Source: Desulfoluna butyratoxydans (lineage in GTDB: Bacteria > Desulfobacterota > Desulfobacteria > Desulfobacterales > Desulfolunaceae). Taken from it: a stretch of DNA of 64,000 bases. The notes under the pieces were generated by a model. It saw only the letters and a list, made by a program, of their open reading frames with translations, did no database searches and had not been told where the DNA came from. The translations under genes and the position numbers were made by a program. The stretch lies in the NCBI RefSeq assembly GCF_900699765.1, contig NZ_CAADHO010000010.1, positions 124,001 through 188,000 on the forward strand. The letters are read 5' to 3'. This document shows, piece after piece, positions 52,523-60,998 of this stretch; position 1 is the first letter of the stretch, and every line of letters begins with the position of its first letter.

Positions 52523-52990
52523 TTGAAGACCATTCCCATTACCAAGGAAGGCTACGAAACTTTGAAAAGGGAACTCCACCAGCTGAAGACGGTGGATCGC
52601 CCCAAGACCATTGAAGCCATCGAGGTCGCACGAAGCCATGGGGACCTTTCGGAAAATGCCGAGTACGACGCGGCAAAAGACCGTCAGTCCTTCATTGAAG
52701 GGCGTATCATGGATCTGGAGTACAAGGTCGCCAACGCTGATGTGATCGATCCCGAAACCCTTCCCTCGGACAAGGTGGTCTTCGCCAGCCGATTTGTTCT
52801 TGAAAATGTTGACACCGGTGAAGAAGTGACCTATCAGCTGGTCGGTCAGGAGGAGTCGGACATTGCAAAGGGCAAGGTTTCTGTTTCGTCTCCCCTGGGT
52901 CAGGCCATCCTCGGCAAGGCTCCGGGAAGCGAAGTGACTGTCCAGGCCCCCGGCGGCCAGCGACTCTACGAGCTTGTTGAGATCTTGTAA
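52523..52990 (+). CDS. greA: Transcription elongation factor GreA
   Basis: 155 residues from a TTG start at 52523, set by AGGAG 7 bases ahead and by the normal beginning KTIPITKEGYETLKREL. The N-terminal coiled coil (~1-75) ends in the tip loop GDLSENAEYDAAKDRQ with the acidic residues that place Mg2+ in the RNA polymerase secondary channel. The C-terminal FKBP-like domain (~80-155) has SPLGQAILGKAPGSEV. It rescues backtracked polymerase by transcript cleavage. The rpoZ promoter overlaps its stop. Confidence 0.95.
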   Translation: MKTIPITKEGYETLKRELHQLKTVDRPKTIEAIEVARSHGDLSENAEYDAAKDRQSFIEGRIMDLEYKVANADVIDPETLPSDKVVFASRFVLENVDTGEEVTYQLVGQEESDIAKGKVSVSSPLGQAILGKAPGSEVTVQAPGGQRLYELVEIL

Positions 52991-53013
52991 TCTTTTTTTG
53001 GTTCGTATATAGT
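52985..53013 (+). promoter_or_regulatory. Sigma-70-type promoter of rpoZ
   Basis: TTGTAA (52985-52990) overlaps the greA stop; after 17 bases comes TATAGT (53008-53013). The leader to rpoZ is about 140 bases. Confidence 0.65.
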
Positions 53014-53159
53014 AATAAGTCGGCATGGGGCCCGGTTTCGTTTTTGTCACGGCCCGGCTCACCCGTAACGACAGTTGATTTCCCCCGGAGGAGCGCGGCT
53101 TTTCGCGTTTCAGACCGGTATACAAAACACGTTATTTTTCGAACACAAGGAGAATGACC

Positions 53160-53360
53160 TTGGCCAGAGTAACCGTTGAAGATTGCCTTGAGAAGGTACC
53201 CAATCGCTTTATGCTCGTGCATATGGCTTCCAAGCGCGTACGCCAGATTCGTGACGGAGCTGAATTCGTCGTTCAGTCCGCCAACAACGAAGATGTTGTC
53301 ACCGCCCTTAGAGAGATTGCCTCAGGCAAGGTCTTCCTGAAAACGGAAGACGAGTCGTAG
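53160..53360 (+). CDS. rpoZ: RNA polymerase omega subunit
   Basis: 66 residues from TTG at 53160. The ATG at 53154 is only one base from AAGGAG and is too close, whereas TTG is 7 bases away and gives the standard MARVTVEDCLEKVPNRFMLV. The segment ASKRVRQI is the conserved contact with beta-prime. Omega helps fold and hold beta-prime and links polymerase to ppGpp in proteobacteria. The short length (E. coli has 91) is normal for deltaproteobacteria. Confidence 0.95.
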   Translation: MARVTVEDCLEKVPNRFMLVHMASKRVRQIRDGAEFVVQSANNEDVVTALREIASGKVFLKTEDES

Positions 53361-53516
53361 CCCGCTTTCGATCAGGTCAGCCTGTGACAGGTCACCTTTC
53401 ACTTCGGGCCGCAGTTTCTGTGGCGGCCTGAAGGGGTGGCTGTCGTCCTTCATGATCCTCTCCTTCCCGGCTTTTGCAGGGCCCACCCAACCATTCCACA
53501 GATTTTCAGGAACAAT

Positions 53517-54248
53517 GTGATACGAGAAACGCGAATATACCAGCGCCTCAATCGTGCCATGGGGAAAGCCATCCACCAGTACGCCATGATTGAAGACGGC
53601 GACAGGATTGCCTTGGGGCTTTCGGGAGGAAAGGACAGCCTGACCCTTTTGACTCTTCTTGTGGAGCGGCTTCGCAGGATCCCGGTGACGTACTCCATCC
53701 ACCCGATTTATATCGATCCCGGATTCGACGGCGGGTTTGCCGACGAGCTGGCGGCGCATTGCCGCGGGCTGGGGTTGACCCTGACGTGCGAAATCACGAA
53801 TCACGGCCCGGAAGCCCACAAGGATGAGCAGGCCGCGAACCCCTGTTTTATCTGTTCGCGCCTGAGACGAAAGCGGTTGTTTGAATTGACCTCCGAGCTG
53901 GGGTGCCGCACCCTGGCCCTGGGTCATAACAAGGATGATGTCATTGAAACCCTGCTCATCAACATGTTTTACTCGGGACAGATCAGCACGATGATGCCTC
54001 ACCAGTCGATGTTTAACGGTGAAGTCACGGTGATCCGGCCTCTCTACCTGGCCGAGGAAGCCGACATTGTCCGGTTTGCATCGGAACAGGCGTTGCCGGT
54101 CTACACCAACCCGTGCCCTTCGGCGGCGGTATCAAAACGCCGTGAAATCAAAGATCTTTTGACTGCGCTCTGCAAGGATAACCCCCACGTCAAAGGAAAT
54201 CTTTTCCGATCCCTGAGCCAGGTCCGGTTGGACTACTTGTTGACATAG
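53517..54248 (+). CDS. ttcA: TtcA-like tRNA sulfurtransferase (PP-loop ATPase)
   Basis: 243 residues from a GTG at 53517 with AGGA 6 bases ahead; the frame is open 27 codons further up, but those residues do not match the family. PP-loop LGLSGGKDSLTLL near 33-45, CxxC in NPCFICSRLRRKRLFEL near 111, and the GHNKDDVIETLLINMFY segment are TtcA traits. TtcA adds sulfur to cytidine 32 of some tRNAs with a 4Fe-4S cluster held by three cysteines; a further cysteine is in YTNPCPSAA. Closely related PP-loop proteins act on other tRNA positions, so the target is likely but not certain. Confidence 0.82.
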   Translation: MIRETRIYQRLNRAMGKAIHQYAMIEDGDRIALGLSGGKDSLTLLTLLVERLRRIPVTYSIHPIYIDPGFDGGFADELAAHCRGLGLTLTCEITNHGPEAHKDEQAANPCFICSRLRRKRLFELTSELGCRTLALGHNKDDVIETLLINMFYSGQISTMMPHQSMFNGEVTVIRPLYLAEEADIVRFASEQALPVYTNPCPSAAVSKRREIKDLLTALCKDNPHVKGNLFRSLSQVRLDYLLT

Positions 54249-54308
54249 CGTCGTTTCTTTGCTTTTGTTGTTCTACAACTCACTTTGACAGGGGACGGAA
54301 CAGACAAC

Positions 54309-55109
54309 ATGATTGATATGCAGAAACAGCCTGATTATCGCAATATTCCTATTGATCAGGTCGGCATTAAAAATTTGAAATACCCGGTGCGTGTCCTGGA
54401 CAGGTCCAACGGAACCCAGCATACGGTGGCCTCCATCAACATGTATGTGGATCTGCCTCACCACTCCAAGGGTACCCATATGAGTCGCTTCGTCGAGCTG
54501 TTGCATTCCTTTCGAAACGACCTGGAGCTTTCGCTGCCCACCCTCTCTCGTATACTAGTTGAGATGAAAAAAATCCTGGGCGCGAAATCTTCCCATGTGG
54601 ATATTACTTTTCCCTATTTTATTGAGAAAACTGCTCCGGAAAGCCATTCCCCCGGGCTGGTGGATTATTCGTGCCGGTTCCTGGGAACGAGCAATGAGCA
54701 CGACGAGATTGATTTGATCTCGGAGGTGGTGGTTCCCATCACGTCCCTGTGCCCCTGCTCCAAGGAGATCAGCACCCATGGAGCCCACAACCAGCGCGGT
54801 GAAGTGCGACTGGCCACGCGATTTCGCAAGTTCAACTGGATCGAGGACATGATTGAGCTGGTGGAGCAGGCTGCGTCGTGTGAGATCTACTCGGTGCTCA
54901 AGCGCGTGGACGAAAAGTACGTCACGGAGCAGGCCTACAACAACCCCAAGTTTGTTGAGGACATCGTCCGGGATATCGCCACGGCCCTGAACCGGGACGA
55001 CAACATCACCTGGTTCGAGCTGAGCGCTGAGAACTTTGAGTCCATTCACAATCACAGCGCCTATGCGTACATCGCAAGCACCAAAGAGGGGATCGTCGCC
55101 GGAGCGTGA
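54309..55109 (+). CDS. folE2: GTP cyclohydrolase FolE2
   Basis: 266 residues from the ATG at 54309; an in-frame TTG at 54285 is possible but less likely. FolE2 (type IB) turns GTP into dihydroneopterin triphosphate for folate and queuosine routes and does not depend on zinc alone. Seen: NMYVDLPHHSKGTHMSRFVE, ITFPYFIEK, the metal-binding CPCSKEIS (Cys148, Cys150) and HGAHNQRGEVRL. FolE2 often replaces FolE where zinc is scarce. No zinc-repressor site could be recognised upstream. A strong terminator follows. Confidence 0.94.
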   Translation: MIDMQKQPDYRNIPIDQVGIKNLKYPVRVLDRSNGTQHTVASINMYVDLPHHSKGTHMSRFVELLHSFRNDLELSLPTLSRILVEMKKILGAKSSHVDITFPYFIEKTAPESHSPGLVDYSCRFLGTSNEHDEIDLISEVVVPITSLCPCSKEISTHGAHNQRGEVRLATRFRKFNWIEDMIELVEQAASCEIYSVLKRVDEKYVTEQAYNNPKFVEDIVRDIATALNRDDNITWFELSAENFESIHNHSAYAYIASTKEGIVAGA

Positions 55110-55147
55110 GTCTTCCTTTTTAAAGGGTATTTTGTTACGAAACATGG

Positions 55148-55190
55148 AAACGGGCCCGTTGACGCAATGCGTCGGCGGGCCCGTTTTTTT
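55148..55190 (+). terminator. Terminator after folE2
   Basis: AAACGGGCCCG (55148-55158) pairs with CGGGCCCGTTT (55176-55186); inside GACGC pairs with GCGTC; T run to 55190. Its foot touches the last codons of convergent dacB. Confidence 0.88.
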
Positions 55191-56403
55191 ATTGGCGGGG
55201 TGCCTGGTCGGCCAGGGCGATTTTCAGGGCCTTTAAGATGCGGCCCGCGTTTCCGTTTGCCCGGTGGGTAAAGATGACAAAGCGATACTGCCGGCCGTCG
55301 GGCATGGCGAGGTATCCCACCCGGGTGGAGACCCCGTTGAGGGTTCCGGTTTTGTACCGGGCGCCGTTCTCTTTATGAAGCAGGGGGGCGTAGGGCTTAA
55401 AGCACACCAGAAGGGCGTCCATGGTTCGGGCCGTGAGGGTGTTTTTCCGGGAGATGCCGGAGCCCTCCACCACGGCGGGGCACTGCCCGATGAGGCGTGT
55501 CATCACATCGCAGAAGGTTTTGCGCCCTTTTTCCAGGGTGGCGGGGCTCCCTTTGGCGTGGGCGCCGGAGGTCAGGAAAAGCTGGTTGGCCATGAAGTTG
55601 TTGGAAAACGCCATGAGCTTTTGCACAACCTCGGGAAGCGTCCAGGGGGAAAACAACCGCCGGGTGTAGGGAAGGGGGCCTTCGGGCATGGGACGCGGCG
55701 CCACGGTGCCCGTTACGGTGATGCCGTGCTGTTGCAGGAACCAGCCGAAGAGGTGGCCCGCATAGAGACGGCTCTCGGCCGGAGAGAGGCGGATGCGCCC
55801 GCCCGGGGCGTCCCGTGGGATCCGTTTGGCCACAAAGGGGAGCAGGGGGGTCTGGGGCTCGGCGCTCACAAGGGCTTCCTTTTTCGTCCTGCGATAATTC
55901 ACCGTATTGAAATTGGCGCAGAGGGCCCCGTTGGGGGCATCGTAGGGCTGGCTTGACCGGGCGGACACCCCGGGGATGGTGATGCGGTCAACGTAGGTGT
56001 CGTCCACCCGGATGCCGGTGACGCGGCGCACTCCCCGGGCCATAAGTTCCCCGGCCACCTTTTTCGCATACGCTTCCAGTACCTCGGAGGTAAGCAGGGG
56101 GTCTCCGTACCCTTTGAGAAAGAGGGTGTGCTCGTTGGTGAGGGCCACATCAGTGGGGAACCGGTAGGCCTCCCCCAGGGTCTGGAAGGCCATCAGGGCC
56201 GTGGCGACCTTCAGGGTTGAGGCGGGGACGGACAGGGTGTCGGGGTTCTGAGCGTAGACCACTCTGTGGGGCTCTTCGGTGACCAGCAGGGCATCGGAAG
56301 GGCGAAGAACGGCCGCAAGGGCCGGGGGCAGGGCCTCGCCGCCTGCCAGGGACGGCAGGAGAAGGAGGGCGAGGCCCGTAAGGATCAAAAGGGGGCGTTT
56401 CAT
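55189..56403 (-). CDS. dacB: D-alanyl-D-alanine carboxypeptidase/endopeptidase (PBP4 type)
   Basis: 404 residues from the ATG at 56403-56401; ten codons more are open upstream but spoil the signal peptide MKRPLLILTGLALLLLPSLAGGEA. Class C penicillin-binding motifs: S-x-x-K in PASTLKVA (Ser62, Lys65), SxN in FSNNFMANQLF, and KTG in RYKTGTLNGV. It trims peptidoglycan peptides in the periplasm. The protein is shorter than E. coli PBP4 (477), apparently with a reduced inserted domain after SxxK. It starts 13 bases after the dtd stop, so they are co-transcribed. Confidence 0.93.
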   Translation of the reverse strand: MKRPLLILTGLALLLLPSLAGGEALPPALAAVLRPSDALLVTEEPHRVVYAQNPDTLSVPASTLKVATALMAFQTLGEAYRFPTDVALTNEHTLFLKGYGDPLLTSEVLEAYAKKVAGELMARGVRRVTGIRVDDTYVDRITIPGVSARSSQPYDAPNGALCANFNTVNYRRTKKEALVSAEPQTPLLPFVAKRIPRDAPGGRIRLSPAESRLYAGHLFGWFLQQHGITVTGTVAPRPMPEGPLPYTRRLFSPWTLPEVVQKLMAFSNNFMANQLFLTSGAHAKGSPATLEKGRKTFCDVMTRLIGQCPAVVEGSGISRKNTLTARTMDALLVCFKPYAPLLHKENGARYKTGTLNGVSTRVGYLAMPDGRQYRFVIFTHRANGNAGRILKALKIALADQAPRQ

Positions 56404-56416
56404 GGGGGTTAAGCCT

Positions 56417-56857
56417 CTACTTGCTCTCGACAATGAGGGTCACGGGCCCGTCGTTGGTGAGGGAGACTTCCATGTGGGTCTGGAACCGCCCGGTCTCTGC
56501 GGGGATTCCCTTGAACCGCACCGCTTCGATAAAGCAGTTGTAAAGGGCGTCGGCCTCATCGGGCGGGGCCGCATCGATAAAGGAAGGGCGTCGCCCTTTG
56601 CTGCAGTCTCCGTAGAGGGTGAACTGGGAGACCACCAGCATGGCGCCCCCCACGTCCTGCAGGGAACGGTTCATCTTGCCGTCCTCGTCTTCAAAGATCC
56701 GCAGGCCCGAAATCTTATCGGCCAGGTAGCGGGCCTCCTTTTCCGTGTCGCCCCGGCCGACGCCGAGGAGCACCACCAGCCCTTTGTCGATGGCTCCGGT
56801 CTCTTCGCCTTCCACCTGAACCGATCCCTGGCTGACGCGTTGTACCACTGCTCGCAT
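56417..56857 (-). CDS. dtd: D-aminoacyl-tRNA deacylase
   Basis: 146 residues, standard. Begins MRAVVQRVSQGSVQVEG; the two hallmark motifs SQFTLYGDCSKGRRPSF and LTNDGPVTLIVES (N-x-GPVT) form the cross-dimer active site that removes D-amino acids or glycine from mischarged tRNA. Same strand as dacB downstream and tex upstream, with tex ending 94 bases before; probably one transcription unit. Confidence 0.96.
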   Translation of the reverse strand: MRAVVQRVSQGSVQVEGEETGAIDKGLVVLLGVGRGDTEKEARYLADKISGLRIFEDEDGKMNRSLQDVGGAMLVVSQFTLYGDCSKGRRPSFIDAAPPDEADALYNCFIEAVRFKGIPAETGRFQTHMEVSLTNDGPVTLIVESK

Positions 56858-56882
56858 TCCATACTCCGTATCTGGCTGTGAC

Positions 56883-56903
56883 GGCCCGCGCTGTGCGCGG
56901 GCC
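56883..56903. other. Hairpin between tex and dtd
   Basis: Perfect GGCCCGCG-CTGTG-CGCGGGCC. It has no T run on the minus strand and may protect or partly end the tex transcript before dtd. Confidence 0.55.
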
Positions 56904-56951
56904 AGATATCTTTAGGCCGGGCCCTCCTTGGCAGAGCCGCCCGGCAGGGGA

Positions 56952-59216
56952 TTATTTTTTCAAGAGGTCGGCAAAGGGGTTGTTGAAGGGGCGGCCCTTG
57001 TCTTCCCTTCGCTGGGAATTCTTGGGCTGCCGTTTGGGCTTTGTCGGCCGTGGGGGCTGTTTTTTGTCCTGGGGGGCGGACCCGCCTTCGGAGGGGCTCT
57101 TCATGGACAGGGAGATTCGCTTCCGGGGTTTGTCGATGCCGATGACCCGCACCTGCACCTTCTGGTGGACCTTCACCACGTCCGCAGGGTTCTTGACGAA
57201 TTTATCGGACATCTCGCTGATGTGCACAAGCCCGTCCTGGTGAACGCCGATATCCACAAAGGCACCGAAGGCGGTGACGTTGGTGACGACGCCGGGAAGG
57301 CGCATGCCCTCCTCAAGATCGTCCATGGTCTCCACCCCTTCCCGGTAGTTGAAGAGCTTGAAGTCGTCACGGGGGTCCCGCCCGGGCTTGGCCAGCTCCT
57401 CGCAGATGTCGGTGAGGGTGGGGAGTCCCACGGTGTCCGTGATGTAGGCGGAGAGGTCCAGAGCCTGCTTCAGGTCGGTGCGCCCGATGAGGGAGGAGAC
57501 GTCCGCATGGAGATCCTTTGCCATGGCGTCCACGATCCCGTAGCTCTCCGGGTGAACCGCGCTTGAATCAAGGGGGTTTTGTGCTTTGACGATGCGGAGG
57601 AATCCGGCGCATTGTTCAAAGGCCTTGGGGCCCAGGCGGGGTACCTTGAGGAGGGCCTTCCGGGTTTCGAAGGGCCCGTTTTCATCGCGGTACCCCACAA
57701 TGTTGCGTGCCAGCTGGGGACCGAGGCCCGACACATAGGTGAGGAGCTCGGCACTGGCCCGGTTGACGTCCACGCCCACCCCGTTGACACAGCTGACCAC
57801 GGTGTCGTCCAGGGAGTTTTTCAGGGCGGTCTGGTCCACGTCGTGCTGATACTGGCCCACGCCGATGGATTTGGGGTCGATCTTCACCAGTTCGGACAGG
57901 GGATCCATGAGGCGCCTGCCGATGGAGACAGCGCCCCTTACGGTGAGGTCCAGGTCGGGGAACTCTTTTCTGGCGGTCTCCGAGGCCGAATAGATGGAGG
58001 CGCCGCTTTCGTTGACCAGGGTGACGATGATCTCCCTGGGCAGGCCCAGGCCCTTGACGAACCGTTCGGTCTCCCTGCCGGCCGTGCCGTTGCCGATGGC
58101 CACGGCTTCCATGTTGAACCGTTCCACCAGGTTCCGGATGGTCTCGGCGGCCTTTTTATCTTTGTGCTCGCCCATGTTGGGGTAGATGGTGTCGTTGTGG
58201 AGCAGCTTGCCCTGGCTGTCCAGGCACACCACCTTGCAGCCGGTTCGGAACCCGGGGTCGATGCCCAGGACCCGCCTGGCACCCATGGGCGGGGAGAGGA
58301 GGAGTTCCCTTAAGTTGTCGGCAAAGACCGTGATGGCCTCCCGGTCGGCCCGCTCTTTGGACAGGAGCCGCGCTTCGGTCTCCATGGCCCGTGAGAGGAG
58401 GCGCTTGTACCCTTGCTCAAGGGCTTTGCGCACCAGGGCGGAGTCGGGGCCGTCCCCTGTGATGAGCAGGGTGTTCAGGATCTGGAGGGCATCCTCTTCG
58501 GTGGGGCGGATGGTGAGGTTGAGGACCTCTTCCCGTTCACCGCGCCGGGCGGCGAGGATGCGGTGGGACGGCGCGTCGTGAAGGGGTTCGTTCCAGTCAA
58601 AGTAGTCCCGGAACTTGGCGCCTTTCTCTTCCATGCCCGTGGCCACACGGCAGGAGATGGTGCTCTTTTTGGCGTAGAGTTCGCGCAGGGCCTTTCGGAC
58701 AGGCTCCTGTTCGTTGATCCATTCGGCCATGATGTCCACGGCACCGGCCAGGGCGTCTGCCGGGGTCTCCACGCCCTTTGCGTTATCCACGAAGTCCGGG
58801 GCCAGGGCTTCCGGGTTTTGACCTGTCTGGGCGAATATCGCCTCGGCCAGGGGTTCCAGGCCTTTTTCCCGTGCCTGCTGGCCTTTGGTGCGCCGTTTGG
58901 GGCGGAATGGAAGGTAAATATCTTCAAGGTCGGCCAGGGCGTCCGAGGCCCGGACACGTGCCTCCAGTTCGTCGGTGAGGTGTCCGTTTTTTTCAAGGGA
59001 GGTGAGGATGGTCGCCTTGCGCGCGTCCAGTTCTCTGAGTTGGGCCGAAAGGTCCCGTATTTCGGCGACGGCCACTTCGTCGAGGCTGCCCGTGGCCTCT
59101 TTACGGTAGCGGGCGATAAAGGGAACGGTGGCGCCCTGGTCGAGGAGAGCCAGGGTTTCGGTGACCTGGGCCGGCGTTACGTTCAGTCGGCCGGCAATCA
59201 TTGCTGTGTTGTCCAT
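56952..59216 (-). CDS. tex: Tex-family S1 RNA-binding protein
   Basis: 754 residues, standard for Tex. Helical N-terminal region (~1-320), YqgF/RuvC-like domain (~325-450, VLGIDPGFRTGCKVVCLD), helix-hairpin-helix pair (~490-560, VDVNRASAELLTYVSGLGPQLARNIVGYRDENG), and an S1 domain (~645-715, PGVVTNVTAFGAFVDIGVHQDGLVHISEMS). The tail is basic and proline-rich (KKQPPRPTKPKRQPKNSQRRED). Tex binds nucleic acids and affects transcription and translation accuracy; it is the bacterial relative of Spt6. First gene of the tex-dtd-dacB run. Confidence 0.95.
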   Translation of the reverse strand: MDNTAMIAGRLNVTPAQVTETLALLDQGATVPFIARYRKEATGSLDEVAVAEIRDLSAQLRELDARKATILTSLEKNGHLTDELEARVRASDALADLEDIYLPFRPKRRTKGQQAREKGLEPLAEAIFAQTGQNPEALAPDFVDNAKGVETPADALAGAVDIMAEWINEQEPVRKALRELYAKKSTISCRVATGMEEKGAKFRDYFDWNEPLHDAPSHRILAARRGEREEVLNLTIRPTEEDALQILNTLLITGDGPDSALVRKALEQGYKRLLSRAMETEARLLSKERADREAITVFADNLRELLLSPPMGARRVLGIDPGFRTGCKVVCLDSQGKLLHNDTIYPNMGEHKDKKAAETIRNLVERFNMEAVAIGNGTAGRETERFVKGLGLPREIIVTLVNESGASIYSASETARKEFPDLDLTVRGAVSIGRRLMDPLSELVKIDPKSIGVGQYQHDVDQTALKNSLDDTVVSCVNGVGVDVNRASAELLTYVSGLGPQLARNIVGYRDENGPFETRKALLKVPRLGPKAFEQCAGFLRIVKAQNPLDSSAVHPESYGIVDAMAKDLHADVSSLIGRTDLKQALDLSAYITDTVGLPTLTDICEELAKPGRDPRDDFKLFNYREGVETMDDLEEGMRLPGVVTNVTAFGAFVDIGVHQDGLVHISEMSDKFVKNPADVVKVHQKVQVRVIGIDKPRKRISLSMKSPSEGGSAPQDKKQPPRPTKPKRQPKNSQRREDKGRPFNNPFADLLKK

Positions 59217-59694
59217 TCAGTTGACCCGTTTAATCAGGTTAATGGGGTATGCGAGGGCTCGGGCACGAAAGCGCCGTGTTGTCACTTCGGGGCCCGCCCG
59301 GAGGGGAGCCCTGCGCCCTGTGCGCTGTCGGTTTTGTCTTTAAGGTCTGAGCCTGCGTCCATGGACAGGGGTGGAATCCGTATCCGTCACGGGGGCCTTT
59401 GTCCATGGTCGGCTGTCATCGTTACCATGAAACGGTGGCGTGAAAAACCCTTTTCGCAGAACGCAGGTGAAAAGGCGGCCCATGGTCCGTGCCGCTCATT
59501 TGTGTTTGACATCCTCCCTGTGTAAGGCAGATAATAAAAAGGTGTAGAAAAATAGCTGCACTTTATTGAAATAAAGGATAGGCATCGGATTTTCAATTGA
59601 ATTTTCCCGGCGGCGTGGCCCTCACCGCGAGGAGGGACCATGCGCTCTGCCTGCTGAAACACACCATCTATCAAGGGATTTTGAAATTTATGTG
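59217..59694. other. Intergenic region between divergent tex and the signalling cluster
   Basis: No credible gene. A minus-strand frame at 59387-60013 has no family signature and covers the promoter and small-RNA candidate, so it is not called. No tex promoter could be placed with confidence. Confidence 0.4.
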
Positions 59695-59722
59695 TTGACA
59701 TAATGCGCTGAAAAAATAATAT
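59695..59722 (+). promoter_or_regulatory. Strong sigma-70-type promoter
   Basis: TTGACA (59695-59700), 16 bases, TAATAT (59717-59722). Transcription should begin near 59729, which is 250 bases ahead of the next protein gene and just ahead of a terminator. Confidence 0.72.
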
Positions 59723-59728
59723 TTCTGT

Positions 59729-59802
59729 TTCAGAACGTGAGTTTGGCAGCCTGGTCGGCGGCCGACGGCAGGGCCTAACCTGTTCCCCATGCAGGCTTTT
59801 TT
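59729..59802 (+). ncRNA. Candidate small RNA, about 74 nt
   Basis: It starts at the predicted start point of the promoter at 59695 and ends in a T6 run (59797-59802). The stem AGCCTG (59748-59753) with CAGGCT (59792-59797) closes a structured body that contains a small hairpin GTCGG-CGG-CCGAC (59754-59766). No open frame with a start fits. Alternatively it is a leader attenuator for the signalling cluster, whose first gene starts 177 bases later. I do not recognise a known RNA family. Confidence 0.5.
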
Positions 59803-59978
59803 GGACCGTCGCAATCAGGCAGGCCGGTCCTGCGGCGTCCCTGATGCGGTTTGACGGTATGTCGGCCGGACAAAGGGCACCCCCAGGGGAAAATGCAACC
59901 CCTGTGCAACTCACGAATTCACATGCGACCTGTATCATGGTTGGCGGTACAGCATTATTATCCTTCAGGGGTCGTTGA

Positions 59979-60905
59979 ATGAATATCAAAGAGAGAGTCA
60001 AATCACTGCTCAAAGAGGCCGAGCTTTACAAGTCTCAGCGCCTCTTGAGAGAAGCCCGTAAAAAATACACCCTTGTCATCGACATTCTTCAACAACAGAC
60101 CCGCATCCAGAATCGTGACGTCCTCATCGCAGCCGTGGAGAAAAAACGGGAAGATCTGGACCATGCCATTGCCAAGTGGGACCAGTCCCGTGTCAATCCC
60201 GAGGTTTCAAGCAAAGTCCAGGATTTGATCAAGCGGCTCTTCACCACGACCGAAGAGGGACTGAGCGACGATGAAAAAGAGATAAACGAAGCCATTACCC
60301 TTGCCAAGTTCGGTCAGCATCGAAAAGCCCTGGAAGAGTTCCGGCGACTGGTGCGCCGCCCCGGCATCAGCCTTTCGGCTGCGAAAAACGCTGTAAAATG
60401 CCATCTTGAGCTTTCCGAGGCCGCTGAGGCCGTGGATATGGTGAAGCGCTGGTGGTCAAAGGGCTTTTTTACTCCGGAGCAGTATACCTCCCTGACGCAG
60501 TTCATGCAGGCCGCCTTTGAGAAAAACGGCATCGCATGGGATGACGCCGCCATGGCCACCGACGGCGGGGCGGTTTCCCTGGAGGAGGACTTTACAGCTC
60601 CGGTGGACGACGATATCATTGACATCACGTCCATCGGCATCAATTTTCAAGGGGGGCCCATGGAGGGGCAGCACGTGGAACTGGATGTCAGCTTTCAGTC
60701 CGGGAGCCTGCTGAGCCTCATCGTGGGGAGCAGCGAAAAGGCGCTTCTGGAGTATTTGGGGAAAGGCAAGCCCATCCACGACGTCGATTTTTTCTCCCCC
60801 ATTGCAATTTTTAAAGGTGCTGCGGTGGTGGAATCCAACACCGAGATCCTCTCCGGCCCGAAAAAGGGGGATTTCAGTCTGGATATCCGTATCAACAGTA
60901 TGTAA
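59979..60905 (+). CDS. Helical-repeat protein with C-terminal beta domain, unknown function
   Basis: 308 residues, cytoplasmic by sequence. Residues ~1-60 are a charged helix pair of TPR kind (LKEAELYKSQRLLREARKKYTLVIDIL). Residues ~100-180 again resemble TPR-like helices (INEAITLAKFGQHRKALEEFRRLVRRPGISLSAAKNAVKCHLELSEAAEAVDMV). An acidic linker (EEDFTAPVDDDIIDI) leads to a beta-rich end (~210-308) with GINFQGGPMEGQHVELDVSFQSG, reminiscent of a PilZ barrel but without the R-x-x-x-R and D-x-S-x-x-G residues. The MglA-type GTPase gene follows 93 bases later on the same strand. Inference: scaffold or effector in that pathway. Confidence 0.7.
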   Translation: MNIKERVKSLLKEAELYKSQRLLREARKKYTLVIDILQQQTRIQNRDVLIAAVEKKREDLDHAIAKWDQSRVNPEVSSKVQDLIKRLFTTTEEGLSDDEKEINEAITLAKFGQHRKALEEFRRLVRRPGISLSAAKNAVKCHLELSEAAEAVDMVKRWWSKGFFTPEQYTSLTQFMQAAFEKNGIAWDDAAMATDGGAVSLEEDFTAPVDDDIIDITSIGINFQGGPMEGQHVELDVSFQSGSLLSLIVGSSEKALLEYLGKGKPIHDVDFFSPIAIFKGAAVVESNTEILSGPKKGDFSLDIRINSM

Positions 60906-60998
60906 CCATGCCCACTGCATGGCGGGTGATGCAGACAATCCGTTTTCAACAGGTACAACGAAATGGGCCACGCCCATTTGCCACAATGCGGGAACCAT

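Noticed and set aside
59729..59802. Identity as tRNA, 6S RNA or SRP RNA
   Set aside because: No cloverleaf, no SRP tetraloop motif, and it is too short for 6S RNA.
59387..60013. 208-codon minus-strand frame in the gap before the signalling cluster
   Set aside because: No ribosome-binding site, no recognisable domain, and it overlaps the promoter, the small-RNA candidate and the start of the next gene.
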